NCBI GenBank assembly: GCA_025352085.1
Contig: JANXUA010000101.1
Location: forward strand, 1 to 64,000
Length of the DNA: 64,000 bases
Source: Caulobacteraceae bacterium
GTDB lineage: Bacteria; Pseudomonadota; Alphaproteobacteria; Caulobacterales; Caulobacteraceae
Reading direction: 5' to 3'
Below, in pieces: positions 16,046 through 24,138 of the stretch. The translations under genes and the position numbers were made by a program. The notes beneath the pieces were generated by a model. The model was not told the DNA's origin, searched no databases, and saw nothing but the letters and a program-made list of their open reading frames with translations. Every line of letters begins with the position of its first letter. Position 1 is the stretch's first letter.

Positions 16046-16663
16046 TCAGACATCCCGCGCCGCGGCGCGCGGGTCGAACTTTCCCGATGGCGCCAAGCGC
16101 ATCACTTCGGCCTGATAGCGCTCATCCTCGCCGATCGCCAGCAAGGGCAGGGCCTCGGCGCAGGCGACCATCAGATCGCGCGCCCAGGCGATGTCCACCT
16201 TGTGGAAATCGCTGAGGACGTGGCCTAGCACCCGGTCCTTGTGCCCCGGATGACCGGTGCCCAGCCGCGCGCGGCGAAAATCCGGGCCGATGTGGGCGGT
16301 GATCGAGCGGATGCCGTTGTTGCCGGCCGCGCCGCCGCCGGTCTTCATGCGAAACCGTCCTGGCGCCATGTCGATCTCGTCATAGAACACCACGACATCG
16401 GCGGGCGCCAGCTTGTAAAAGCTCATGGCCTCGCCGACCGCCTTGCCGCTGTCGTTGTAGAAGGTCTGCGGCTTGATCGCCAGCGCGCGCAGGGCGCCGT
16501 TCGGCGTCGGGATATCGCCCTCGCGCGCGAGGCTGGAAAATCGCTTCCGCTCGGGGCCGAAATTCCAGTGATGGGCGATGACGTCGAGGGTCATGGCCCC
16601 GAAATTGTGCCGATTCTTCGCGTAGGCCGCGCCGGGATTGCCCAGACCCACCAGGATCAACAT
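16046..16663 (-). CDS. pth: Peptidyl-tRNA hydrolase
   Basis: A 205 aa enzyme that releases peptides from peptidyl-tRNA lost from ribosomes. Signature motifs are intact: MLILVGLGNPGAAYAKNRHN (with the catalytic His20), KPQTFYNDSGKAV, and YDEIDMAPGRFRMKTGGG followed by AGNNGIRSI. The length is typical for alphaproteobacterial Pth with its C-terminal extension. It lies directly downstream of rplY, the conserved order in this class. Confidence 0.97.
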   Translation of the reverse strand: MLILVGLGNPGAAYAKNRHNFGAMTLDVIAHHWNFGPERKRFSSLAREGDIPTPNGALRALAIKPQTFYNDSGKAVGEAMSFYKLAPADVVVFYDEIDMAPGRFRMKTGGGAAGNNGIRSITAHIGPDFRRARLGTGHPGHKDRVLGHVLSDFHKVDIAWARDLMVACAEALPLLAIGEDERYQAEVMRLAPSGKFDPRAAARDV

Positions 16664-16695
16664 GGCGCGCGCTCCAGCGGGAGACGGACCGCCGA

Positions 16696-17313
16696 TCAGC
16701 TTTCGGGGGTTGCTTCGCCTTCCGCCACTTCCTCGTCGTCGGCTTCCATCGCCGAAGACATGCCGATCGAGGCGATGGTGGCGTCGCGGTGGTGGGCGGT
16801 GAGCGAAACGCCGGTGGGCAGGACGATATCGACGGCGCGGACCGCCGAACCGACGTCGAGGCCGGTCAGGTCGATGAGGATTTCCTCGGGGATAGCGTCG
16901 GCGGGGGCCAGGACTTCCAGCTCGTGGACATTGATGGTCAGGGTGCCACCGCGCTTGAGGCCCGGCGAGGCCTCCTGATTGCGGAAGTGCACCGGCACCG
17001 AAATGCGCACCGCGCTGTGCGCGTCGACGCGGTAGAGATCGAAATGCACCGGATTGTCGGTCACCGGATGGAATTGCACATCCTTGGCGATAACCGGCTG
17101 GCTTTCCTTGCCGTATTTCAGGGTGACGAGGTGGCCCAGAAGCTTGCCGGTATGCAGAGCTTTGTTGAACTCGCCGGCCTTCACCGCGATCAACACCGGC
17201 GCCGTCGCGCCGCCGTAGAGAACACCGGGGATCATGCCCGAATTGCGCGTGGCGCGGGCGCCGCCGGTCCCCGATCGGTCGCGGACTTCAACATTCAGAA
17301 CGATATCGGCCAT
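16696..17313 (-). CDS. rplY: 50S ribosomal protein L25/general stress protein Ctc
   Basis: A 205 aa two-domain L25 of the TL5/Ctc type: an N-terminal 5S rRNA-binding domain (VEVRDRSGTGGARATRNSG and VLYGG) and a C-terminal beta domain (residues about 95-185), ending in an acidic tail (EADDEEVAEGEATPES). The long form is typical for alphaproteobacteria. It precedes pth by 32 bp on the same strand. Confidence 0.96.
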   Translation of the reverse strand: MADIVLNVEVRDRSGTGGARATRNSGMIPGVLYGGATAPVLIAVKAGEFNKALHTGKLLGHLVTLKYGKESQPVIAKDVQFHPVTDNPVHFDLYRVDAHSAVRISVPVHFRNQEASPGLKRGGTLTINVHELEVLAPADAIPEEILIDLTGLDVGSAVRAVDIVLPTGVSLTAHHRDATIASIGMSSAMEADDEEVAEGEATPES

Positions 17314-17463
17314 GGGCTCTGCCTCAAATGGAGACGCCGCGCGGCGTGGCTGCGCGCGGCGAGACGGTCAGCGGCCGTCGTTGGGCGGCCAATTCAAAAG
17401 GAGCGGCTCCATACACGCCCCACGCGCGCGATGCAACGGCGGCGACGCCTCTTCGGCGCATCC

Positions 17464-18519
17464 CTACTTGTGGCGCCGACGCTTCTTGTGCGTCGTTGTC
17501 GCCGCCTTCGGCTTCACCACCGGCGCGACATAGGGGGGCGGCGGGGGTGCGACCTCGACCATACTGCTCTTGACCAAACAGGCGCCGGTGTCGGTCATGG
17601 CGTGCTGGCCCATGCAAAAGATGTCTTCGTAATGCGGCTTGGCCACCGCGAGGCATTGGTTGAGGTTCAACCGAACCATGTGCAGACAGGCCTCGCTGTC
17701 GGCGTCAGGCGTTGCAGCGTTCAGGCGACCGTAGGCCTCGTCACCGGCCTCCCCCAGGGCGGCGATAGCGGCCAGCTGCAAGGCGCGCAAAACAAGGGGG
17801 CCGTAAGGCTTATCTTCCGCTCTCGCCGTAATCGGCAAGGCCGGGCCGCCGGCGGCCGCGCTACGCAGGGTCGCCTCGTGATCCGACGCCGGCGTCAAGC
17901 CGCCGGACGCCGCCGCCTCGACGGCGGCCAGTCGACCGCTCGGATCAATGACCAATTCCTTTGACCAGGCCTGATGTTGCACCGAATAAGCCGACGCCTT
18001 GATCACCTTTCCGGTCGCCACGAGCCGCGCGCCGCTGGACATCAGCGCTTCCTTGGCGAGACCGGCGGCGACATCCGATCCGGCGAAGGCGGTGGCGTAG
18101 TTCGGATCGCTCACCAGATAGCCGAGAATGATGCGGCGATTGTCCTCCGAGGTCGCGGCGGCGCGCACCGAGGCCACGAAGGTCGGGCTGGCCAGCGCGG
18201 CCACCGCGCCGTAAGCCACCGCGCCGCGGATGAGCGCGCGGGGCTCATACGCCGCCGATGTGCGCAAGCCATCGGCGACGCCCGCTCCGCTGCTGAAGGC
18301 CGGTGAAACCGCGCTAACGCGTTCGATATAGGCTTGGTAGGCCGCCGCGTCGGCGACAAAGCGGTCGGACAGTCCGACGGGCGGCGCAGGCGGCGCCGGC
18401 GGCGCCTCGACCGCCGGCTCGCGGCGTGATCGGGCCAACGAGTCCAGTGGCGGGGCGAGCACCGCCAGACCGACGGTGCTCAACATCAGAAGCGTTCTCA
18501 CGGATGTTAGGGAGAGCAT
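17464..18519 (-). CDS. Exported protein of unknown function with Cys-rich C-terminal motif
   Basis: A 351 aa protein I do not recognise by name. It has an N-terminal signal-like segment (LLMLSTVGLAVLAPPL), a Pro/Ala linker (residues about 37-48), an Ala-rich helical middle, and a conserved-looking Cys region: SEACLHMVRLNLNQCLAVAK, then YEDIFCMGQHAMTDTGACL, giving four Cys that could form two disulfides. The protein ends in a Pro-rich stretch and a very basic tail (HKKRRRHK), unusual for an exported protein and possibly nucleic-acid or cell-wall binding. It is isolated between rplY and prs. Confidence 0.75.
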   Translation of the reverse strand: MLSLTSVRTLLMLSTVGLAVLAPPLDSLARSRREPAVEAPPAPPAPPVGLSDRFVADAAAYQAYIERVSAVSPAFSSGAGVADGLRTSAAYEPRALIRGAVAYGAVAALASPTFVASVRAAATSEDNRRIILGYLVSDPNYATAFAGSDVAAGLAKEALMSSGARLVATGKVIKASAYSVQHQAWSKELVIDPSGRLAAVEAAASGGLTPASDHEATLRSAAAGGPALPITARAEDKPYGPLVLRALQLAAIAALGEAGDEAYGRLNAATPDADSEACLHMVRLNLNQCLAVAKPHYEDIFCMGQHAMTDTGACLVKSSMVEVAPPPPPYVAPVVKPKAATTTHKKRRRHK

Positions 18520-18592
18520 GGTTCCTTGTCGCCTTTTCGTAACATCGAACCGGTTCGCTGCACCGCCGAATCGGCGACAATGTGACGAACGA

Positions 18593-19531
18593 TCAATCGA
18601 ACAGCTTTGACACCGACTCTTCGTTGGCGATGCGACGAATCGCCTCGCCGATCAGGCGCGCACAGCTGACCACCCGGATCTTGCCGCCGGCGCTGATCCG
18701 TCCGTCAGCCTCAATGGAATCGGTGACGACCAGCTCCTTGAGCGAGGAATTGTTGACCCGCTCGATCGCCGCGCCGGACAGCACCCCGTGGGTGATATAG
18801 GCCGACACTTCCGCCGCGCCGGCGTCGATCAACGATTGCGCGGCGCTGCACAGGGTGGTGGCCGAATCGACGATGTCGTCAAAGATGATCAGCCGCCGCC
18901 CGGACACGTCACCGATAATATTGGCCACTTCCGATTTGCCTGGCCCCTGACGGCGCTTGTCGACGATGGCGAGGCCTGCATTGAGGCGGCTGGCCAGGGC
19001 CAGGGCGCGCACCACCCCGCCGACATCGGGCGAGACGACCAACATCTCGCTGGTTTTGGCGTAGTGGGCCTTGACGTCGGCGGCGATCAACGGCGCGGCC
19101 TGCAGATTGTCGGTGGGAATGTCGAAAAATCCCTGGATCTGACCCGAATGCAGATCCATGGTCAGCACCCGGTCGGCGCCGGCGCGGGTGATCAGATTGG
19201 CCACCAGCTTGGCGGAAATCGGCGTGCGCCCGCCGACTTTGCGGTCCTGCCGCGCATAGCCGAAATACGGGGTCACCGCCGTGATCCGCCGCGCCGACGC
19301 GCGCTTGAGCGCATCGATGCAGATCAACAGTTCCATCAGATTGTCGTTGGCCGGGTAACTGGTCGACTGAAGGACGAAAACGTCTTCGCCGCGCACGTTT
19401 TCGTCGATGGTCACCCAGGCTTCATTGTCCGGGAAGCGTTTGACCTGCGCGCGTGTCAGCGGCAGGTCCAACGAGGCGGCGATCGCCTCGGCGAGGGGGC
19501 GATTGGAATTACCGGCCAACAGCTTCATCAA
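18593..19531 (-). CDS. prs: Ribose-phosphate pyrophosphokinase
   Basis: A 312 aa PRPP synthetase, supplying PRPP for purine, pyrimidine, His, Trp and NAD synthesis (nadC near the window end uses PRPP). Motifs: [17 protein letters not shown] at the start, [10 protein letters not shown] (ATP site), [12 protein letters not shown]-type metal-binding His (here [12 protein letters not shown]), and the PRPP loop [17 protein letters not shown]. The length and motifs are those of class I enzymes. It lies between the unknown Cys protein and pgeF, all on the minus strand. Confidence 0.97.
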   Translation of the reverse strand: MMKLLAGNSNRPLAEAIAASLDLPLTRAQVKRFPDNEAWVTIDENVRGEDVFVLQSTSYPANDNLMELLICIDALKRASARRITAVTPYFGYARQDRKVGGRTPISAKLVANLITRAGADRVLTMDLHSGQIQGFFDIPTDNLQAAPLIAADVKAHYAKTSEMLVVSPDVGGVVRALALASRLNAGLAIVDKRRQGPGKSEVANIIGDVSGRRLIIFDDIVDSATTLCSAAQSLIDAGAAEVSAYITHGVLSGAAIERVNNSSLKELVVTDSIEADGRISAGGKIRVVSCARLIGEAIRRIANEESVSKLFD

Positions 19532-19600
19532 ATTCCCCGCGGCGCCGCTATTTAAGAATCGAGTTTTTAAGGAACCGAGCTGGCTTTAACAGCGCCGGCG

Positions 19601-20380
19601 TCAGACTTCCAGCATGATCGCCGACAGCAGGCGGCCATAGTCGTCCTCGCCCCGATGCAAGGCGCGACGGTTGGAGAAAAATGCGTCCGGCTCGGCGCAG
19701 GTGTCGCGGCCGATCCAGGCGCGGGTGTCGATTCCGAGCGCGCCCAATCGCGAAAGGGCGAAGGCCGGAAGGTCGAACTGGTATTTGTCCGACGCGACGC
19801 CCGGCGTGAAGAACCGGTCATTGTCGCGGGAGTTGGCCACGAACTGTGCTTTGAATTCAGCGCCAACTTCGTACGAGGCGGGACCGATGCACGGCCCGAC
19901 GACCGCGACCATACGGCCCGGCGCCGCGCCGAGCTTCGTCATTGCCGTCACCGCCGATTCGATCACTCCGCCCAGGGCGCCGCGCCAGCCGGCGTGGACG
20001 GCGCCGACGACGCGCGCCTCGCCGTCGGCGATCAGAATCGGCGCGCAGTCGGCGGCTAGGGCGCCGCAGATCAGGCCCGCCTTGTCCGTCACCACCCCGT
20101 CGGCCTGCGGCCGATCGGCGCCGAACGGCGCCTCGGCGACGATCACCTCGTTCGAATGGATCTGGTGGCAGGTATTGAGCGCCCAAACCTCCCGTCCGAA
20201 CGTGGCGGCGGCGCGGCGGCGGTTTTCGGCCACGTCGACGGACCGGTCGCGCGAGCCACGCCCGACGTTGAGGCTGCCGTACAGCCCGGTCGAGACGCCC
20301 CCATTCCGGGTAAAAAAGGCGTGGCGGACCCCAGGGATGGCCGCGAGCAGGGGCGAGGTGAGGATGGGCGGCGCGGTCAT
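19601..20380 (-). CDS. pgeF: Purine nucleoside phosphorylase / laccase-domain protein (PgeF/YfiH)
   Basis: A 259 aa member of the COG1496 family, annotated as polyphenol oxidase, with purine nucleoside activity and peptidoglycan-editing roles reported. Conserved metal-site residues are visible: His in NTCHQIHSNEV, Cys in GALAADCAPILI and His in VHAGWRGALGG. Its ATG overlaps the midA stop by 4 bp. The order lgt-midA-pgeF is a conserved alphaproteobacterial operon. Confidence 0.92.
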   Translation of the reverse strand: MTAPPILTSPLLAAIPGVRHAFFTRNGGVSTGLYGSLNVGRGSRDRSVDVAENRRRAAATFGREVWALNTCHQIHSNEVIVAEAPFGADRPQADGVVTDKAGLICGALAADCAPILIADGEARVVGAVHAGWRGALGGVIESAVTAMTKLGAAPGRMVAVVGPCIGPASYEVGAEFKAQFVANSRDNDRFFTPGVASDKYQFDLPAFALSRLGALGIDTRAWIGRDTCAEPDAFFSNRRALHRGEDDYGRLLSAIMLEV

Positions 20381-21414
20381 GGCTCAAACCCCGGCGCCGA
20401 CAGGCCCGGCGCGTGCAGGCAGACGACCTTGAACAGATCGCCCATTTTATCGGCGGCGATCAGGCGCTCTAGCTGCCGGCCGATCTGGTCGGACTTGTCG
20501 GGCCGCGCGCGGGCCAGGGCGGCGGCGCGGGCTTTTATGCCCAGACGTTGCAGGAAATCGCCCTGTTTCAAGATTGCGGTGGCTTCAAGACCGGCCGATT
20601 CAGCGGCGGCGGCCAAGGTTGGAAAATCCACGTGCGCGGTGAGATCGGCGGCGCCCGGATGATGGAGCGGATGCTCGTTGCGGTGGCCGCGCAGGGCCTG
20701 CAGGGTGTCGCCGTAGCCGGGCGTGTCGCGCCCATAGTCGATGAACAGCGCCGCGCCCCGGGCCGCGCCGATCAAACCGGCGACCGTGCGGGCCGTCTCG
20801 GCCAGGGCGACGCAGTGCTCGTGGATCATCGGCCCTGCCTCGTCTTCGTAAGCGGGAACGAAGGCCAAATCACCCTTCGCATCCACCCCCACCCGCCGCT
20901 CGGCCCACCAACCTTCAACGAAGATCATCTGCGTAATCGGCAGGCAGTCGAGGAATTCGTTGGCGAGGATGATCATCGGCGCGTCGGCCGGGAGGTCGGC
21001 AAGGCTCGCCGCCCACCGCACGCAATAACCCTCAAGCGCGGCGCCCTGGCGCGTGCGCAGGGGTGCGCTGGTCTCCACGAGCCAAATCTCGCAAGCCGCC
21101 AGAAACGCCGGCGCGGCCTTCGCCGCGCGCAGGACATCGCGCATCATGGTTCCGTCGCCGGGGCCGAGCTCCACTAGGCGCGCGCGTGGCGGCGCGCCGA
21201 GGCGCTCCCATACCTCCGCCGCCCACAGACCCAGGAGTTCGCCGAACATCTGCGAGATCAAGGGGGCGGTGACGAAATCTCCCGTCTCGCCCAGTCGCGG
21301 CGCCGTGGCGTAATAACCATCGTCGGGGTCGTGCAGGCACAAGGTCATGTAGTGGGCCACCGAGATCGGCCCGCTCAGGGCGATCGCGGCGGTCAGGCGG
21401 TCACGCAGGCTCAT
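20377..21414 (-). CDS. MidA/NDUFAF7-family SAM-dependent methyltransferase
   Basis: A 345 aa class I methyltransferase of COG1565. The SAM-binding loop is LVELGPGDGTMMRDVL; ILANEFLDCLPITQ and ALFIDYGRDTPGYGDTLQA are family signatures. The mitochondrial relative NDUFAF7 dimethylates an Arg in the NDUFS2 subunit of complex I, so a role in complex I assembly is plausible but not shown in bacteria as far as I know. It overlaps lgt by 14 bp upstream and pgeF by 4 bp downstream. Confidence 0.9.
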   Translation of the reverse strand: MSLRDRLTAAIALSGPISVAHYMTLCLHDPDDGYYATAPRLGETGDFVTAPLISQMFGELLGLWAAEVWERLGAPPRARLVELGPGDGTMMRDVLRAAKAAPAFLAACEIWLVETSAPLRTRQGAALEGYCVRWAASLADLPADAPMIILANEFLDCLPITQMIFVEGWWAERRVGVDAKGDLAFVPAYEDEAGPMIHEHCVALAETARTVAGLIGAARGAALFIDYGRDTPGYGDTLQALRGHRNEHPLHHPGAADLTAHVDFPTLAAAAESAGLEATAILKQGDFLQRLGIKARAAALARARPDKSDQIGRQLERLIAADKMGDLFKVVCLHAPGLSAPGFEP

Positions 21415-22327
21415 CGGCGGGACGGGCCGGGGACGCGCGCAGAGCCCGCCAGATCAAGGCCGCACCGACAATCACCATCGGGGCCGACAGCATCATGCCC
21501 ATGGTCAGGCCCAGCGGCAGGTGCTGAAAGCCTTCGTCCGGCATGCGGACATTCTCCAGCGCGATGCGCGAGAGGCCATAAACAAGAACAAAAAGGCCGG
21601 ATGTCGCCCCGGACTTTTGCAACCAGCCGGCCCGGTGCGTCGCCCAGCGCAGGATGAAGAACATAACCACGCCTTCCAGCCCAGCCTCATACAGTTGGCT
21701 GGGGTGGCGGGGCTCTTCTCCCGCGACGCAGACCCCGTTGGCGTAGGTGGCGATATTGGGGCTGCAGAACTTGATCGCCCAGGGCACGTGGGTCACCCGC
21801 CCCCAAAGCTCGCCGTTGATGAAGTTGGCGACCCGGACCAGCGCTATGCCGATGGGCGCGCACGGGGCCACCATGTCGCTCAGGCGCAGAAGATCGATCT
21901 TCTGCGCGCGGGCGAACAGCACAATGGCGACGGTCACGCCCAGAAATCCACCGTGGAAACTCATTCCGCCGTGCCACAGGCGAAACACCTCGAACGGGTC
22001 GGCGGCGAGAGCCTCGCGCGCCTTGGCCAGAGGCAGCATGTAAAACAAGATATAGCCGATCCGTCCGCCGAGGATGATTCCGAGGGTCAGCCACAGGATC
22101 AGATCGTCGATCTGCAAGGCACTCGCCGGCGGGCCGCGCTCGCCCCACAGCCGGGCGTTGCGGATCAGTCCCAGGGCGTAGCGCCATCCCAAGACAATGC
22201 CGGTGATATAGCCCAGCGCATACCAGCGCAGCGCGAACGGCCCCAGCGTCAACCGACCCACATGCACCGGCGGGAGGGTGAAGATCTCGGGCCGGATATT
22301 CGGAAAGGGCAGGGCCATCGGCGCCAT
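21401..22327 (-). CDS. lgt: Prolipoprotein diacylglyceryl transferase
   Basis: A 308 aa inner-membrane enzyme that adds diacylglycerol from phosphatidylglycerol to the lipobox Cys of prolipoproteins. All main motifs are present: WHGGMSFHGGFLG, RVANFINGELWGRVT and RHPSQLYEAGLEG, with about seven membrane segments. It is the true housekeeping Lgt and a useful yardstick for the divergent paralogue at 7.0-7.8 kb. ATG 22318 is an alternative start three codons in. Confidence 0.96.
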   Translation of the reverse strand: MAPMALPFPNIRPEIFTLPPVHVGRLTLGPFALRWYALGYITGIVLGWRYALGLIRNARLWGERGPPASALQIDDLILWLTLGIILGGRIGYILFYMLPLAKAREALAADPFEVFRLWHGGMSFHGGFLGVTVAIVLFARAQKIDLLRLSDMVAPCAPIGIALVRVANFINGELWGRVTHVPWAIKFCSPNIATYANGVCVAGEEPRHPSQLYEAGLEGVVMFFILRWATHRAGWLQKSGATSGLFVLVYGLSRIALENVRMPDEGFQHLPLGLTMGMMLSAPMVIVGAALIWRALRASPARPADEPA

Positions 22328-22361
22328 CCTAGCCGGATATCGCGGCGAGGTGTAGGGTGCC

Positions 22362-22477
22362 TAGAGCAAACCCCGTTCAGACGGAATCGTCCGAACGGTG
22401 ATAATTTGCTCTAGATTCAAAAGTGCAGAGCCTGGTTCAGCGCCAGCATCTGTTCCGTGCAAACGCATCAGGCTCTA
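22362..22477 (+). repeat. Two-hairpin intergenic repeat, copy A
   Basis: A 116 bp element made of two hairpins, each closed by TAGAGC/GCTCTA-like ends. Hairpin 1 is at 22362-22413, with the stem GTTCAGACG/CGTCCGAAC around a GAAT loop. A linker ATTCAAAAGTG follows, then hairpin 2 at 22426-22477, closed by AGAGCCTG/CAGGCTCT. It is oriented toward the plus-strand gene that starts at 22648. Its hairpin 1 is of the same subtype as copy C. Confidence 0.85.
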
Positions 22478-22647
22478 AGCGCGCCGAACCGGGCTAGTTT
22501 TATACTTGCCTTGTTTCCCCTGACCGAACCTTAACGACCCATTGTCGATATTGGTCTGGACGTATGCAAACTTAGGCTTACAGTCTTCGATGAGGATGAG
22601 ACGCGAGTTGAATCCGAATGATCAGCGTCCGCGGGGGGGGAGCGTCG
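22478..22647. other. Intergenic leader of the DyP-type peroxidase cluster
   Basis: About 170 bases between repeat A and the first gene of the peroxidase cluster. A purine-rich GGGGGGGAG just before ATG 22648 is a likely ribosome binding site. A promoter is expected here, but I could not settle on one. No RNA gene was seen. Confidence 0.4.
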
Positions 22648-23319
22648 ATGTCCAACGTCGCCGGCAAGGCCTACGCGATGAACATCCTGACCCCGATGAA
22701 ACCGGGTCGGACCTGGATCACCGCCCTGATCTTTCGCTATGCGCGCGCCGTTCCGGCGACCCTGTCGGGCCTGTTGGGGCTCTCGATCATTCATTTCGCG
22801 CGGTGGGTGATCATCCGCCGCAACCAGTGGCCCGACGTCGGTCAGGGGCCGGAGCGCCTCGCCAACGATTACATGCTGTTTTGCAGTAATTTCAACGGCA
22901 CGTGGGATCAGTACATCGACGCTTTTTCGGACGGTATTCCCAACGGGTTGAACCTGTTCTGGTATTCCAGCACCAAATATCCCGGCTCGATCCCAATCGG
23001 TCCGTTCAAGGCCTATATCCGCGCCAATCAGATCGACACCGACTATTACTACAACGCGACCCCCGGCGCGGCGCAGCGCGATATCAAGGCCGCGCTCAGG
23101 GTGCGCGAGGCCCTAGTCGACCTGGCGGCGGCTCACGGTCGCCTGACGCCGGCCGGTTTCGCCGCCGCCTATCGCCAGACGCTGGTCAAGGTGCAGAACG
23201 ATCTGGGCGCGCAGGGTCCCGCGCCGGTGGCGTCAAATGACAGCTTCAACGCCGATCTGAACCGTCAGCCTTACGTCGCCGCCCGGTGGGGCGCCGGGGC
23301 GGCCGGTGGCAGGGCCTAG
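22648..23319 (+). CDS. DyP-associated protein 1 (unknown function)
   Basis: A 223 aa protein with no named family that I can give. Distinctive blocks are SIIHFARWVII, then YMLFCSNFNGTWDQYIDAF, then FWYSSTKYPGSIPIGPFKAY and IDTDYYYNATP. The alternation of short strands and helices with an NFNG turn recalls the ferredoxin-like half-domains of DyP peroxidases. The next gene has a related HF-x-R-x-x-V-I and DFD pattern, so the two may be distant paralogues. It begins the three-gene cluster that ends with the peroxidase (9 bp to the next gene). ATG 22648 was chosen over 22618 for its strong ribosome binding site. Confidence 0.7.
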   Translation: MSNVAGKAYAMNILTPMKPGRTWITALIFRYARAVPATLSGLLGLSIIHFARWVIIRRNQWPDVGQGPERLANDYMLFCSNFNGTWDQYIDAFSDGIPNGLNLFWYSSTKYPGSIPIGPFKAYIRANQIDTDYYYNATPGAAQRDIKAALRVREALVDLAAAHGRLTPAGFAAAYRQTLVKVQNDLGAQGPAPVASNDSFNADLNRQPYVAARWGAGAAGGRA

Positions 23320-23328
23320 GGAGCACCG

Positions 23329-24138
23329 ATGCCGACCATTGACGGAGGCCACGTCTTTTTGACCGTTCTTGCGCCGGTGCGGCGCACGCCATTTAGGCGG
23401 TCGGACGGAACCCTCACTTCGCCCGAAAACGCGCTGCGGGAGGCTCTGGCGGTATTGCCCACCGCGCGGCAGTCCCCGGCCTGCGACCTAGCCCCGTGCG
23501 ACAGTCCCTTCAGCCGCAACACCCGCAATCACTTCGTGCGCATGGCGGTAATCGGCAACGCCGCCTTCAACGGTCGCGACCACACCGACGCGATCCGCAA
23601 CGCCCTGCCGGGGGGCGCCGATCCAGCCATCGCCAAGCCGTCCGATTCCCTGGCCTCGCCCTATCTGATGCTGGCGATCGACTTTGATGTCGACGGCAAC
23701 CCGCAAGTTGCGCAGACCACCTATCTGGAGACCCTGTGGCGCACCATGCAGGCGGAGCTGCACGACCTTCTGCGCCATTGTGTCGGGTTCGACGAGGTCA
23801 AGGACGCGGCGGGCTTTTGCGTCTGGATCGGGCGGCGCCAGATCGAAACCTCCATGCCGTTCAACGACTATTGGGCCCACCCGTCGGGCTCCGGCCCGCC
23901 TGGCCTCCTGCGCAAGATCTGGGGGTTGTTGTTCGGGGCAGCCTTTGCGGCCGCGCCCGGCGGCGATCTGCCGACCGTGCTGAAATCCCTCTACCTGCAG
24001 CGGCAGTTCATCCCCTTCGCCATCCGCAACCAGGGCGTCAGCGACGACGATCTCTATCAACGTTTCGGCGCTTTCGTCGCCGCCTTCGATCCGGCCGGCC
24101 CGACCCCGACCCAGGCGTCGGGAGTGTTGGGAGGATGA
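23329..24138 (+). CDS. DyP-associated protein 2 (unknown function)
   Basis: A 269 aa protein without a recognised name. Blocks NHFVRMAVIGNAAFNGRD and PYLMLAIDFDVDGNPQ resemble HFARWVII and YMLFCSNFNG in the preceding gene, suggesting a shared ferredoxin-like fold. The later GFDEVKDAAGFCVWIGRRQI and MPFNDYW blocks are its own. No signal peptide is apparent. Its stop overlaps the peroxidase start (ATGA, 24135-24138), so it is translationally coupled to it and likely acts with it. Confidence 0.7.
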   Translation: MPTIDGGHVFLTVLAPVRRTPFRRSDGTLTSPENALREALAVLPTARQSPACDLAPCDSPFSRNTRNHFVRMAVIGNAAFNGRDHTDAIRNALPGGADPAIAKPSDSLASPYLMLAIDFDVDGNPQVAQTTYLETLWRTMQAELHDLLRHCVGFDEVKDAAGFCVWIGRRQIETSMPFNDYWAHPSGSGPPGLLRKIWGLLFGAAFAAAPGGDLPTVLKSLYLQRQFIPFAIRNQGVSDDDLYQRFGAFVAAFDPAGPTPTQASGVLGG

